From NCBI RefSeq assembly GCF_009933175.1, contig NZ_MAEJ01000005.1, positions 4,792 to 60,917 of the forward strand: DNA of 56,126 nucleotides, written 5' to 3'. The translations under genes were made by a program, and so were the position numbers. The notes beneath the pieces were generated by a model that did not search any database, had not been told where the DNA came from, and saw only the letters and a list, made by a program, of their open reading frames with translations. Shown here piece by piece: positions 26,181 to 38,374 of this stretch (position 1 is its first letter; the number at the start of each line of letters is the position of its first letter). This DNA is from Candidatus Enterococcus huntleyi (GTDB lineage: Bacteria; Bacillota; Bacilli; Lactobacillales; Enterococcaceae).

Positions 26181-28592
26181 TTAATGCTGCTTCAGCTGAG
26201 CACTTACTTTAATTGGCTGCTCTTTGTTTTTTTTGACAACGGCGAGTAACTTACCGGAGAATAATCGTTTTTCTTGTCGATTAAAGCCTGACAAATCGGC
26301 TGGGTTACCATTGGCAAGACCGATAATTTTGCCGTTCTCACAAGCGACCGTCACCAGAGAGTCAACCATTGGGACAAAATTTCCTTGTGCATCGCGCCCA
26401 GCAACCTCTACTAAGGTGTACTCTTCTCCATCAAATCGCTCCGTAACGGCCACTGAATCGATTGTCCCACTGGTTACTTTACTTGTCTCAGCTACTGGCT
26501 GATCCGCCACATAGCCGACTGCTTTTAGACAACCCGCCTCAAATGGAATCTGCCACGTTGTCGAATCTTTTCCAGCTGGCTTTCTACCACAGCTCCGATC
26601 ATTCACGAATAACTCAATCTCCGAACAGTTTGAAAATACACGCACCTCTGTCCGGCCTTCTTGATCAAGCTCGAGGCCTTCACTATTCCAATGAGGCATC
26701 AAATGAACCATCGGTTGCGCCGTCCATTTTGCTTGATAATAATAGTAATAATCTTTTTCGAAACCAACCGTATCGCTAATCCCAAATTGCGAACTAATCC
26801 CTGGCCAGGCAAATGGTGACGGCTCACCATAATAATCCATAAACGTCCATAAGAACACGCCGCCAGTATAAGGCTGATTTTCTAAAAAGTCCATGACTTC
26901 TTCAGGATGCGCGGTCCCGCCAGCACCCGGCTCACCAGGCTCTCGTTTGCCAGGAAGAACCATCGAATACAGCGAACCAAAATTCGACGTATGACATTTC
27001 GTCTCGTCATCTTGGTAAATCCCTCGTGTAGAAAAATAGGAAGCACTCTCGGTACTAAGATAAGCAACGTCCGGCTTTCTTTCCTTCAACTTAGCCAAAC
27101 CAGCCCCGTTGACGCCAGACTCTGGGTAATTGACGCCTTTGACATCAAAATTGCTCATATACTCTTCATTAACAATTCCCTCTGAATTCAATAATTCAGC
27201 GGATACAATAAGACTTTCCTTAGTTGCTTTACGTACAACAGCGGCTAACTTCTTAGCCATCCGATTGGCGAAAGGTGTGTTGCCAATGACTTCCTCATTA
27301 CATAACGACCAAAAACAAAGTGAGGGATGATGACGTGTTTGTTTGACCATCCGTTCTAACTCAGCAATTCGCCAATCACTGGACTCAAGGATACGATTTT
27401 CATTCATGACAATCATCCCCAGTTCATCACAAAGCGTTAATAATTCCCTCGAAGCAAAATGATGGGCACTCCGATAAGCATTGACGCCCATCGCCTTCAT
27501 CTGACGAAGCTTGTAGCGCAGAATATCCTTGTTTAAGGCCACGCCAATGCCACCAAAATCTTGATGTTCGCAGACGCCTCTCAACTCAGTCAGTTTTCCA
27601 TTTAGATAAAAACCCGCTTCTGTATAGTCGACGGTGCGAATACCGACAGTTTGGTGAAACTCATCGATGACCTCTCCGGCCTGCAACAACTGAAACTCTG
27701 CCGTATACAAATGCGGGCTTTCCGGCGACCACAATTTAGGATTGTCAACGGTTAGTTCATAGGAATAATTTCCACAAGACAAAGCTGCAATGGAATCTTC
27801 TAGCCATTCCGTGTGTCCTGAAAGACGGCTCTTAATCGTCAGTTGATCTGCATCATCAAAACTCTGATTCAGCACACCGACTGAGACAGATAGATAAGCT
27901 TTTTTCTCCTCTAGACGCTTCGTTTCGATAAATGTCGCCTGCGGATCGATTCGGACCTTCGGCAGAAATTCCAAATAGACTTCTTTATAAATCCCAGCGC
28001 CTTCATACCACCAACCCTCAGCACCTGTCGTTGTATCAACCTTCACCAACAGTACATTGAGGCCTTCCTCACCGTAACGTGCAAGTTCGGTAATATCAAA
28101 AGAAAAATCCGAATATCCACTGTAATGATCCCCTAGAAAAATCCCATTCAACCACACTGAAGCCATTCGCATCACGCCATCAAAATGTAGCATAACCTGT
28201 TCCTTGTCAGAGACATCTTCAGAAAGTGTAAAGGTTTTCCGATAATAGCCAATACCATCCGGCTTAGAACCACTCATTAAAAGCGCCGGATTATTAACGT
28301 ACGGCAACTGATTTTTCCAATCGTGTGGCACATCCACCGTTTGCCAGTCCTCAGAAAGCTGACCCGATAACTCGGTACCAGCCAACATCGCCAAACCCTT
28401 GTCGCGATTCCCTTGGGCAATCAGCCGCAAAAAATGTTCGCCGCCAGCTCCCGTCAGAACCACTTCTCCTTCTTCGTCGGCAAGTGGTGCAGTTAATCCG
28501 CCAATCGCGCCAGCTTTTCTGACGGTCTTCATCGGCTCATCGATGGCGCCCAAATGAAATTGCCAATCTTCATTTAATCCTCTTCTTCTCAT
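26181..28592 (-). CDS. glycoside hydrolase family 2 protein (beta-galactosidase-like)
   Basis: An 803-residue cytoplasmic enzyme. It has a sugar-binding jelly roll (to about residue 215, with a roughly 50-residue insertion after the first strand), an Ig-like domain (about 215-320), and a TIM barrel (about 320-620) with Asn432-Glu433 (SLCNEE) as acid/base and Glu515 (STESAS) as nucleophile. C-terminal Ig-like domains of the DUF4982 type follow. Relatives are beta-galactosidases, but GH2 also contains glucuronidases and mannosidases. No signal peptide is present. It lies 69 bases after the GH3 gene, so the two are probably co-transcribed. Confidence 0.85.
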   Translation of the reverse strand: MRRRGLNEDWQFHLGAIDEPMKTVRKAGAIGGLTAPLADEEGEVVLTGAGGEHFLRLIAQGNRDKGLAMLAGTELSGQLSEDWQTVDVPHDWKNQLPYVNNPALLMSGSKPDGIGYYRKTFTLSEDVSDKEQVMLHFDGVMRMASVWLNGIFLGDHYSGYSDFSFDITELARYGEEGLNVLLVKVDTTTGAEGWWYEGAGIYKEVYLEFLPKVRIDPQATFIETKRLEEKKAYLSVSVGVLNQSFDDADQLTIKSRLSGHTEWLEDSIAALSCGNYSYELTVDNPKLWSPESPHLYTAEFQLLQAGEVIDEFHQTVGIRTVDYTEAGFYLNGKLTELRGVCEHQDFGGIGVALNKDILRYKLRQMKAMGVNAYRSAHHFASRELLTLCDELGMIVMNENRILESSDWRIAELERMVKQTRHHPSLCFWSLCNEEVIGNTPFANRMAKKLAAVVRKATKESLIVSAELLNSEGIVNEEYMSNFDVKGVNYPESGVNGAGLAKLKERKPDVAYLSTESASYFSTRGIYQDDETKCHTSNFGSLYSMVLPGKREPGEPGAGGTAHPEEVMDFLENQPYTGGVFLWTFMDYYGEPSPFAWPGISSQFGISDTVGFEKDYYYYYQAKWTAQPMVHLMPHWNSEGLELDQEGRTEVRVFSNCSEIELFVNDRSCGRKPAGKDSTTWQIPFEAGCLKAVGYVADQPVAETSKVTSGTIDSVAVTERFDGEEYTLVEVAGRDAQGNFVPMVDSLVTVACENGKIIGLANGNPADLSGFNRQEKRLFSGKLLAVVKKNKEQPIKVSAQLKQH

Positions 28593-28661
28593 AACTATCC
28601 CTCTTACTTTCTTTTGCTTTCTGTGCTTTCTCCCAGTTCCGTTGATTCCACTGATTTCTGC

Positions 28662-30377
28662 TTACAATCGAGCAAACATGTCGCCACAAAATGGATCAAC
28701 TGGACTAATCCCTTCAAATGTTTCTTGCCCCATCAATTTTCTGACTGTTGCTTTAACCGTTGCTGGATTTCCGGTATAGGCATTGATAAAGGTTGAGATA
28801 TATGGCACATCAAATAAATGATATGGATTGGCTGTTGAAACAAAAACGGTTGGGATTTCTTTTTCAAACCATGGGGCATTTGCTGCCATCAATTGGACCC
28901 ATTGAAGACGCGTGGTAGTTTGATTGCTCGCCGTTTCAATATTCGCCACGTACAAAGCCAAGTCAAATTTCTTCTTCAAGTCCGCTACGCCCTCTTCAAA
29001 AACTTCGTGAAAATCTAGCCTATGAGCATCGTATAACTGAACTTCAAAACCAGCTTCCGTCAATTCGTCCTTGAACAATCCGCCAACTTTTCCGCCTTCT
29101 TTAAAGCCTCCCTCATCAGAATCACCAAGTATCACTAAGCGAATCCGCGGGTATTTCTCAGGAAGTATAGGTAAATGTTCTTCACGATTCTTCACTAACG
29201 TAACCGATTGTCTGGCAATTTCTTCGACTATTTGTTGGTGAGCAGGTTCAATTTGAAAAGCGCGTGCTTCTATAGCCTGACTTTCTACGACGTCTTGTCC
29301 GCGAGCTAAATCAATTACTCCTTGGGCAAGTTTAGTCGCTAGAATCCGGATAACTGATGCTTCGATGCGCGCCAAGCTAAGCTGACCGTTAGCCAAAGCT
29401 GCTTCAATCGCTGCATAATCTTCATCAATATTTTTATTGAACAAGAGCATATCGACGCCTGCGTTAATGGTCGCCACCAATAACTCAGCTCGCGGCATCA
29501 GCGTTGTGTAGCCCAACATCGGCGTTGCATCAGTAATCACCAGTCCATTGAAGCCCATTTCGCCTCGTAATAAATCTGTCACTAAAATTTTCGAACAAGA
29601 AGCCGGTAGCAATTCCTGGTCTTTGATTTCTGGGGCAAATATTCGTTCGAGCGCAGGCTGATAAATATGGCCAACCATGACGCAGCCAATCCCCTCCTGA
29701 ATAAATTCCTGATACAATTTCCCATAGCTATTCCACCAATCGTCCGCTGAAAGTGAATTGACCGAGCTGAGTAAATGTTGGTCCCGCTCATCGACGCCGT
29801 CGCCCGGAAAATGCTTAATCACCGGCAGAATATCCGCCTCTTGAAAGCCTTTAATCTGCTCTGAAGCCATCGTCTTAATTTTGCCACAATCACTGCCAAA
29901 CGTTCGTGTGTTCGTGATTGGGTTCCGGAAATTAGTATCAATATCAATAATCGGTGCAAAAGCCATGTTAACGCCAACTTGATTTGCCTGTGTCCCAGCA
30001 ATCTGACCCAAATGGTAGGCATTTTTCGGTTCATTCGTCGCAGCAATCTGTAACGGCATGCCAACCCACGTGCCTTCTGCCACAATCCCATTGCCACCAG
30101 ACTCCAAATTTGCGGAGATAAATAAAGGCACCCTACTAGCTGTTTGTGCGGTCGTCACTTGTCGGTCTATTTTTTCAGCCTTATCTGGCCGATACATCAT
30201 TCCGCCTGGTTTGTATTTGTTGATAAATTCTGGCAGGTCCACCATCGCTTCATCTTGACCAATAACAAAAAAAAGCTGCCCAATTTTTTCACTGACAGTC
30301 ATTGAGGCAATCGTTTGTTCAAGATAGGTAATTTGTGCTTCGTTTAAATAATACGGTGCTTTTGTTAAATCAATCAT
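28662..30377 (-). CDS. glycoside hydrolase family 3 (beta-N-acetylhexosaminidase-like)
   Basis: A 571-residue protein with a GH3 N-terminal barrel and a C-terminal second domain. The NagZ-like motif KHFPGDGVDERDQH holds Lys188-His189 and the Asp199-His201 dyad that acts as acid/base in the N-acetylglucosaminidase branch. The nucleophile is likely Asp283 in VITDATPML. In NagZ proteins the motif is usually HFPGHG, so the second His is replaced by Asp here. No signal peptide, so it should act on imported oligosaccharides or recycled wall sugars. It is the first gene of the GH3-GH2 pair. Confidence 0.85.
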   Translation of the reverse strand: MIDLTKAPYYLNEAQITYLEQTIASMTVSEKIGQLFFVIGQDEAMVDLPEFINKYKPGGMMYRPDKAEKIDRQVTTAQTASRVPLFISANLESGGNGIVAEGTWVGMPLQIAATNEPKNAYHLGQIAGTQANQVGVNMAFAPIIDIDTNFRNPITNTRTFGSDCGKIKTMASEQIKGFQEADILPVIKHFPGDGVDERDQHLLSSVNSLSADDWWNSYGKLYQEFIQEGIGCVMVGHIYQPALERIFAPEIKDQELLPASCSKILVTDLLRGEMGFNGLVITDATPMLGYTTLMPRAELLVATINAGVDMLLFNKNIDEDYAAIEAALANGQLSLARIEASVIRILATKLAQGVIDLARGQDVVESQAIEARAFQIEPAHQQIVEEIARQSVTLVKNREEHLPILPEKYPRIRLVILGDSDEGGFKEGGKVGGLFKDELTEAGFEVQLYDAHRLDFHEVFEEGVADLKKKFDLALYVANIETASNQTTTRLQWVQLMAANAPWFEKEIPTVFVSTANPYHLFDVPYISTFINAYTGNPATVKATVRKLMGQETFEGISPVDPFCGDMFARL

Positions 30378-30409
30378 TGTTTACTCCTCCAACTATTTTG
30401 TGAGAAAGA

Positions 30410-30443
30410 ATGAGCGCAAGCCTGTCTTTGGCCTCGCGCTCAT
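30410..30443 (-). terminator. hairpin after the PTS operon
   Basis: ATGAGCGC (30410-30417) pairs with GCGCTCAT (30436-30443), with GCC/GGC inside. The T content after it on the minus strand is only moderate (TTCTTTCTC). Its position suggests it ends the EIIC transcript before the GH3 gene. Confidence 0.6.
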
Positions 30444-30559
30444 CCCCTCCTCTACTCAATTATTCCATTACTCAATTTATTGTTTACTCGTTTACTCATA
30501 GAGAAACGGAATACGTTCACGACTAGCCTAACCGTTGAGCTATCATATCTCCTAGTACT

Positions 30560-31819
30560 TTATTCCTGAATATCTAGTTGTTCATCAGAAACGTATTTTT
30601 TATCTAGAATTTTGATGAATGGAACGAACAGTAGAATATCCAATACAAATAAGCCGATTTCCATTAGTGATATTGTATAACTACCATTTAATAATCCAGT
30701 AAAAATCATAGGTACATTGAATACTATGACACCTGCAGCTCGAGCAACTAATCCTATTGATACTAAGAAATAGCCTACAACAAAATTTATTACTGGTGCA
30801 ACTAGCCACGGAATAAGAATGATAGGATTTAATACAATTGGTAATCCAAAAATTAATGGTTCTGAGATACCAAAGAAAGCTGGCGCTACAGCCACTTTAC
30901 CAACTGTCCGTAGTCTTCCTGATTTGGCAAACAATAATATAGCTACTGCGATAGCTGGATATAATGTGGCAGTTGTTGTGATATAAGAAAATGCCATCCC
31001 TATAATATTAGGAACTTGTTGACCTGCTGCATAAGCTGCTTGGTTAGCACCGTCTAGAGCAAACATAATTGGTGCAGTTGCCCCTGTTAAATAACCAGGA
31101 TGAATCCCTAATGCCCAGTTACCTTGAACTAATAAATTGAGTACTGAGTTAGCAAACAGGTTAGTCCCTACTATAGATGTTAATGGTATCTGTAAAATAG
31201 AATAAATCATATTAAATATATCGTCATAAGGAGTTAGTTTTACTAGCATCGAAATAATCATTGCAAAAATGATAATAATAAAGGCAGGTATTAAAGCCAA
31301 AAATGAATCTGAGACATAAGTTGGTGTTCCTTCAGGCATTTTTAGTGTGATGTTTCTATCAATAACAAATTTATATAATTTGCAAGTTATTATCGAAATA
31401 AAAATCCCTACAATCATTCCTTTTGATCCTAAATAATCAAAAGATAAAACAGATGCACCATCTGCTGAATGACTAACTGGAAGTAGAATTATATACGTAA
31501 TCATTGCCAAAACTGGCGTAATTTGCGCTTTAATCCCCATTTTTTCAGATAATTTTTTACAAATTCCATACGTAAATAGCAAACCCAACAAATTAGTTGT
31601 TGCATTAACAACTATGGAAAGTCCACTTCCCAAACCTGTTTGATTAATAAAGCTCTGCCAAGCATCAATTGGTAGTCCTGCAAATAAACTTGCGAATGAT
31701 CCGACAACAATAACTGGTAAAGTACTCAAACCGCCCTGAAAAATAGCTTGTAAATACATATTACCGCCAATTTTATCCCCAAATCGAGATAATTTTTCAA
31801 TAAACATATTATTCTCCAT
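30560..31819 (-). CDS. celB: PTS EIIC permease, cellobiose/chitobiose (Lac) family
   Basis: A 419-residue membrane protein with about ten helices. It has the EIIC features of the cellobiose/chitobiose/lactose family, including FGISEPLIFGLPIVLNP near the C-terminus and PAFIIIIFAMIISM in the middle. It moves a sugar across the membrane while EIIB phosphorylates it. No EIIA or EIIB gene is present in this cluster, so these must be supplied from elsewhere. It follows chbG by 15 bases in the same transcript as GH1. The base composition is clearly AT-richer than that of the GH2/GH3 genes. Confidence 0.88.
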   Translation of the reverse strand: MENNMFIEKLSRFGDKIGGNMYLQAIFQGGLSTLPVIVVGSFASLFAGLPIDAWQSFINQTGLGSGLSIVVNATTNLLGLLFTYGICKKLSEKMGIKAQITPVLAMITYIILLPVSHSADGASVLSFDYLGSKGMIVGIFISIITCKLYKFVIDRNITLKMPEGTPTYVSDSFLALIPAFIIIIFAMIISMLVKLTPYDDIFNMIYSILQIPLTSIVGTNLFANSVLNLLVQGNWALGIHPGYLTGATAPIMFALDGANQAAYAAGQQVPNIIGMAFSYITTTATLYPAIAVAILLFAKSGRLRTVGKVAVAPAFFGISEPLIFGLPIVLNPIILIPWLVAPVINFVVGYFLVSIGLVARAAGVIVFNVPMIFTGLLNGSYTISLMEIGLFVLDILLFVPFIKILDKKYVSDEQLDIQE

Positions 31820-31834
31820 TGTTAATTCTCCCCT

Positions 31835-34023
<2,189 letters not shown>

Positions 34024-34182
34024 TTATATTTTCTATTCTTTCCAAATCGATTTGTTATGCTTAGTATAAAGAATAATATATGGAACTTCTATGTAGTAAA
34101 TTTAGAAGAAACCGACTTTTTTTTAGGTGAGAATCTTTTGACATGATATACTGTTTATAGCTCAATGGAAAGGATAATTGAT

Positions 34183-35274
34183 ATGAATGAAAATAAGATT
34201 AGTCTCGGAACAGTACAAAATACTATTAATCTTTTAGCTAAAAGAACAAATGATAATGTCAGTTATAAAACATTGACTGCTTACTTAAAAAATAATTATG
34301 AAAGTTTAGTCAAAGATCAAATTATATTTGAGGACAATAATCCCCTTATAGCTGAAATTAATAATACTAAAACTTCACTAGATACATTACTATCCCCTTT
34401 AAATAATCAAAAAAAAGAAGATAGCTCACTCATACCTTCTAATAAAAATATTTTTGCCATTAAGCAACTTAACCAAATAAAAATCGAACTCCATGATCAC
34501 GATTGCATAGAAATAGATTATATAGTTAAAGGACAAGCTACTTTAATATTTGAGAATAAGCAAGTTTTACTAAAAGAAGGTATGGTTTGTTTTATCTCGC
34601 CGACATCTAAGCACGATATCGAAATCGGAAACGATGATTTCGTCATTAATATCTTTGTAAGAAATAAGGTATTACAAGGTATTTTGAATAATCAAGAAGA
34701 AGAATTCGATTTGATTTCCAAATTCGTGTATAACATCTTATTTAGTAAAGATCTTACAACTAACTATCTTTTATTCGAAGCTAAAGAAAATCAAACCTTG
34801 CTCAATTGTGTAAAAAATATTATTTCTGAAAGCTATTCTACTAGTGACAAATACTCTTCAAAAGTAACCCTTTCATGGTTAAATATTTTTATATGTAGCT
34901 TGTTACGTAACTTTCATAATTTTTCTCTATATGCACCTCTTGATGATCTGCAGCAACATGCCTATCAGATATTATCCTACATAGAGAAAAATTACACGAC
35001 TGTTTCTTTATCATCATTAGCTGCACATTTTCACTATAATAGTTCGTATTTAAGTAACTTCATAAAAGAAAATATTGGACTATCATTTTCACAGATCATT
35101 ACAAATATTAGAATGGAAAATGCAAAAATCTATCTTACAACTACTAATCTATCTATAGCTGATATTGCTGGAGGTCTTGGATATGGGAGCGTCGATCACT
35201 TTAGTAGAACTTTTAAAAAATTCAATAATATAACCCCTTCAAAATACAGAAAAAAAATACTGTCGATGTCTTAA
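34183..35274 (+). CDS. AraC-family regulator of the GH1-chbG-EIIC operon
   Basis: A 363-residue regulator. An uncommon N-terminal part (about residues 1-90) is followed by a cupin-like sensor (LHDHDCIEIDYIVKGQATLIFENKQVLLKEGMV reads as this fold) and a C-terminal double HTH (LSSLAAHFHYNSSYLSNFIKE and IADIAGGLGYGSVDHFSRTFKK). It probably senses the imported sugar or its phosphate. An upstream ATG at 34165 is possible, but ATG at 34183 has AAGGAT seven bases upstream. It is divergent from the operon, with a shared 180-base control region. Confidence 0.87.
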   Translation: MNENKISLGTVQNTINLLAKRTNDNVSYKTLTAYLKNNYESLVKDQIIFEDNNPLIAEINNTKTSLDTLLSPLNNQKKEDSSLIPSNKNIFAIKQLNQIKIELHDHDCIEIDYIVKGQATLIFENKQVLLKEGMVCFISPTSKHDIEIGNDDFVINIFVRNKVLQGILNNQEEEFDLISKFVYNILFSKDLTTNYLLFEAKENQTLLNCVKNIISESYSTSDKYSSKVTLSWLNIFICSLLRNFHNFSLYAPLDDLQQHAYQILSYIEKNYTTVSLSSLAAHFHYNSSYLSNFIKENIGLSFSQIITNIRMENAKIYLTTTNLSIADIAGGLGYGSVDHFSRTFKKFNNITPSKYRKKILSMS

Positions 35275-35296
35275 AATAAGATTAAATGAAAAACAA

Positions 35297-35331
35297 AAAA
35301 AGAAGCGAAAGACCTTAGTCTCCCGCTTCTC
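35297..35331 (-). terminator. terminator of the CsbD-like gene
   Basis: AGAAGCG (35301-35307) pairs with CGCTTCT (35324-35330) and AGAC with GTCT inside. On the minus strand it is followed by a T-run. It may also end the AraC transcript. Confidence 0.8.
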
Positions 35332-35342
35332 ACTGAGTTATT

Positions 35343-35561
35343 TTATTTGTTGTCTTTTTTGAATTTATCTTTGACGTTGTCAAAACCTTCTTTGATGTCG
35401 TCGCCTAAATCGCGCGCTTTTTCTTTGACATCTGCACCAAAGGATTGAGCTTTACCTTCTAACTCTTTGCTTTTGTCATCGGTTGCTTTTCCGTATGCTT
35501 CTTTTGCTTCACCGACCACTTTGTCTTTTGCATCATTTGCACGTTTGTCTAAATCTGCCAT
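35343..35561 (-). CDS. CsbD-like stress protein
   Basis: A 72-residue, strongly charged helical protein with the CsbD pattern ([22 protein letters not shown], then [20 protein letters not shown]). CsbD-like proteins are often induced by general stress; their molecular role is unknown. AGGAGG precedes the ATG. It is monocistronic with its own terminator. Confidence 0.88.
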   Translation of the reverse strand: MADLDKRANDAKDKVVGEAKEAYGKATDDKSKELEGKAQSFGADVKEKARDLGDDIKEGFDNVKDKFKKDNK

Positions 35562-35632
35562 TTCAAAATTCCTCCTTTATTCTTTATATATAAAGGATAG
35601 CACGGTCTCAGGACGGAAACAAAGAAAAGCAC

Positions 35633-36238
35633 TTACAAATTCCAGGCCTGTTCTTCTAACCATTTTTTGGCAGAATTTAACTCTGGCATCGCCACTTGGT
35701 GTCCTGTTTCCGTGACTTCCACCGCAACGTTTGCGCCTTGCTCTCTGAAGTTTGTTACTAGCTCTTCAAAGACAGCTTTTTCGACAATCGGATCGCCTTC
35801 ACCAAAAGAGAGCCAGATGTTCTTGTCTGCTAAGACTCTCGCACTTTTTTTATGCCCCAATGACATCGGATGGAGCAATATTGCCTTATCTAAACGCGTT
35901 TCCCGTTCCATCATAAAATACGCCGCGATATTCGCGCCATTTGAGTAGCCGACAATGACCCAGTCTGCTATATCGATGCCTTTTTCTTCACTCAGTCGAT
36001 AAATTTCTGCTAACAGCCGGTCACTTTCCTCATCTAAACTCTGATAATCAAATTGATTCAAGCCATTTCTTTTGAAGAAACGATTCATGCCCTGCTCCTG
36101 TACCGCTCCTCGAAAAGACAGAATAGTTGCTTCTTTGTCCAAAAGACGCGCCACCGAAACTAACGACGTCTCATCGCCACCTGTACCATGCAACAACAAT
36201 AAATGCCTGCCTGTCCCCTCTTCAAATAAATAATCCAT
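35633..36238 (-). CDS. alpha/beta hydrolase, carboxylesterase/phospholipase family
   Basis: A 201-residue hydrolase of the PF02230 type. The oxyanion motif LLLHGTGGDETSL, the nucleophile elbow VGYSNGANIAAY with Ser, an Asp in SFGEGDPIVE, and the final His in ETGHQVAMPEL form a complete triad. Similar proteins include the MhqD-type esterases linked to quinone stress, but the substrate is not known. It is monocistronic. Confidence 0.85.
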   Translation of the reverse strand: MDYLFEEGTGRHLLLLHGTGGDETSLVSVARLLDKEATILSFRGAVQEQGMNRFFKRNGLNQFDYQSLDEESDRLLAEIYRLSEEKGIDIADWVIVGYSNGANIAAYFMMERETRLDKAILLHPMSLGHKKSARVLADKNIWLSFGEGDPIVEKAVFEELVTNFREQGANVAVEVTETGHQVAMPELNSAKKWLEEQAWNL

Positions 36239-36355
36239 CTAGACACCTTCTTTTACTTACTTTTAATAAGTTCAAGTTACCATGTTTTCACTTTTGCCAC
36301 AAGTATTCCGCTTAGACTGCTTTCGCTAGACAACATGAAACAAAAGAAATACTAA

Positions 36356-36424
36356 CTAATAATAATACCATCCAATAACAACAGACAAAGAAACGCCCAA
36401 AACAATTTGCTTCAGACGTTCCAT
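36356..36424 (-). CDS. possible 22-residue single-span membrane peptide
   Basis: The frame reads MERLKQIVLG then a hydrophobic segment VSLSVVIGWYYY and a stop. It is a basic N-terminus followed by a short membrane helix. The gene lies 42 bases downstream of galM. The ribosome binding site is weak, so it may not be translated. Confidence 0.25.
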   Translation of the reverse strand: MERLKQIVLGVSLSVVIGWYYY

Positions 36425-36466
36425 TTTTTATCGTCAACTAAGTTCGAATGCTGTCTTAACTAAGAA

Positions 36467-37510
36467 TTACTCAGCAATCACTTTATAAACCGTTTCTGAA
36501 GTGAATGTTTCCGTTGGTTGAAGGACAATGTCGCCGAAGCCTTCAAATTCAATCGCTCCTGGCATCACTTGCGTTTCTAGCGTGATTCCACCATGTTGAG
36601 CTAACTTTTCGCCACGCATGATTGGTGCTTTTTCACCAAATTGCGCCGTAAAAATAACTACAGATGGTTCAGTTGTCGTCATTTCAACTTTGATACTGTC
36701 GTCAGGCGAACTGATCGTTGCCTGAGGTGCTTTAGCATCAGCTGAAAGAACAAATGGATGATCCAAACCACCAACCAAGACATTTTGTTGATAATCCGCC
36801 GCATAAGCCTGCGTCATTTCTTGTGCTTTTTGGAAATCAAACGGCGTGCCTGCTACTGAACGAATCTCGCCAGTCGCTGTGGTATCATCGCCCACCACTA
36901 CGAATTTATCTGCTGCTACTTGCAATTTGTGGGTATCAGTCGCTTGAGTAACATCCCCTGTCAAATTGAAATACACATGATTGGTCGGATTAAATAACGT
37001 TGCTTTAGTCGTTTTTGCTTGATAGTTCAGACGCCATTCATTGGCATTATTCAAGGTATAAGTGACGCTGACTGCCAACTCGCCAGGAAAGCCCTTTTCA
37101 CCATCTGGACTTGTATAAGAAAAAGTCACGTGCACACCCTGTTCGTCGATTGCCGTTTCAGCTGCCCAATAAACCTCCTCGAAACTATGCGGGCCACCAT
37201 GCAGTGTATTGCCGTGCTCCGGTTGCGTTTCCACTTGATAGTTAGTCCCATCAATTGTGAAAAAACCTTTCGAGATACGCCCCGCAACACGTCCGATAGT
37301 TGCGCCGATATAGGTATCTTTTTCCAGATATTCCTCGGCTGAATCAAAGCCTAACACGATATTCTTTTCACCATTTTTAGTAGGTACTTTAAAGTTAACC
37401 ACGCGCGCACCAAAATCCGTCACTTCTAATTTGTATCCGTTGTCATTTTCTAAAATAAATAAACCTGCTTTTTCACCGAACGACTGTTGACTAATTTTCA
37501 ATTTTTCCAC
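36467..37510 (-). CDS. galM: aldose 1-epimerase
   Basis: A 347-residue mutarotase. HGNTLHGGPHSF supplies one catalytic His, TNHVYFNL the second, and Glu in TLETQVMPGA acts as base. It interconverts alpha and beta anomers of galactose or glucose. No gal or lac genes are adjacent; the GH2 gene is about 8 kb away. It is monocistronic. Confidence 0.93.
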   Translation of the reverse strand: MEKLKISQQSFGEKAGLFILENDNGYKLEVTDFGARVVNFKVPTKNGEKNIVLGFDSAEEYLEKDTYIGATIGRVAGRISKGFFTIDGTNYQVETQPEHGNTLHGGPHSFEEVYWAAETAIDEQGVHVTFSYTSPDGEKGFPGELAVSVTYTLNNANEWRLNYQAKTTKATLFNPTNHVYFNLTGDVTQATDTHKLQVAADKFVVVGDDTTATGEIRSVAGTPFDFQKAQEMTQAYAADYQQNVLVGGLDHPFVLSADAKAPQATISSPDDSIKVEMTTTEPSVVIFTAQFGEKAPIMRGEKLAQHGGITLETQVMPGAIEFEGFGDIVLQPTETFTSETVYKVIAE

Positions 37511-37776
37511 CTCAACTATTTATTTTATCTCTAGTCTACCATATTTCCCGCCAATCATTTAGCCTTTTAATCAAAAAAATAAACTTACTCAATTCGCTAA
37601 GCTGAAACACCTTTCAGCCATCGCTTGTAATCAAACGAAAAGACTGGACAACGCCCTATTATCCTCTAATTCCTTGGACCAGCAATGATGAACAATCCGC
37701 ATTTTTTACAGAAAGCATCTTTTTAATAAAAACATATGTTATGATTAATTCAACTAAAACAACCGAGGTGATGGCG

Positions 37777-38211
37777 ATGAACTTAGCACGAAAATTGAGC
37801 TACTATCGAAAAGAAGCTGGCTTCTCTCAAATAGATGTTGTCGCAGAATTGGACATTTCCAAACAAGTTATCTTCGATTGGGAAACTGGGCAAGCGCAAC
37901 CTGATAGACTTAACTTGGTCTTATTGAGCCATTTGTATGGCGTACCACTGCAGGAATTAGTGAAGGAAAACGAGCCAATAGAAGCACCCATCAACCTACA
38001 TAGAATGGAACTATTAGAGAAGAAGAAGTCTCAGAAAAAGCTTTTCAGCTCTAACGTTGTAAAGCATATCGTAACATTGGCTATCATGTTGACCTTAGCT
38101 GGCATCGGCATTAGAGCCGCTCGGGAGATTGGTTCTACCCTCATACTCATCCTAAGTCTAGCATTTTCTTTCTTAGCTACCTATATTCTTTATGATAAAT
38201 TTCCGGAATAA
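37777..38211 (+). CDS. Xre-family HTH regulator with C-terminal membrane helices
   Basis: A 144-residue protein. Residues 1-55 are an Xre HTH (LARKLSYYRKEAGFSQIDVVAELDISKQVIFDWE). After a linker, two hydrophobic segments (VVKHIVTLAIMLTLAGIGIRA and STLILILSLAFSFLATYILY) follow. The layout suggests a membrane-tethered regulator that could respond to the envelope. GAGGTG lies six bases before ATG at 37777, so the twelve earlier codons are left out. It is monocistronic. Confidence 0.82.
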   Translation: MNLARKLSYYRKEAGFSQIDVVAELDISKQVIFDWETGQAQPDRLNLVLLSHLYGVPLQELVKENEPIEAPINLHRMELLEKKKSQKKLFSSNVVKHIVTLAIMLTLAGIGIRAAREIGSTLILILSLAFSFLATYILYDKFPE

Positions 38212-38230
38212 CCCGTATAATTATCAAATA

Positions 38231-38290
38231 AATAATCGCATAAATCTCCTCTGAAACCAGCCGTTTCAAAAGGAAATTTATGCGATTATC
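38231..38290 (+). terminator. terminator of the Xre-type gene
   Basis: ATAATCGCATAAAT (38232-38245) pairs perfectly with ATTTATGCGATTAT (38276-38289), with GAAAC/GTTTC and TCCT/AGGA inside, followed by CTTTATTTT. Confidence 0.85.
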
Positions 38291-38374
38291 TTTATTTTAT
38301 TAAGTTAATTTGAGCCAAAAGAGGACTCAATCTACTCTCCTCTAGTGAAACTCGCCCTACCTCAGAACGCATGA

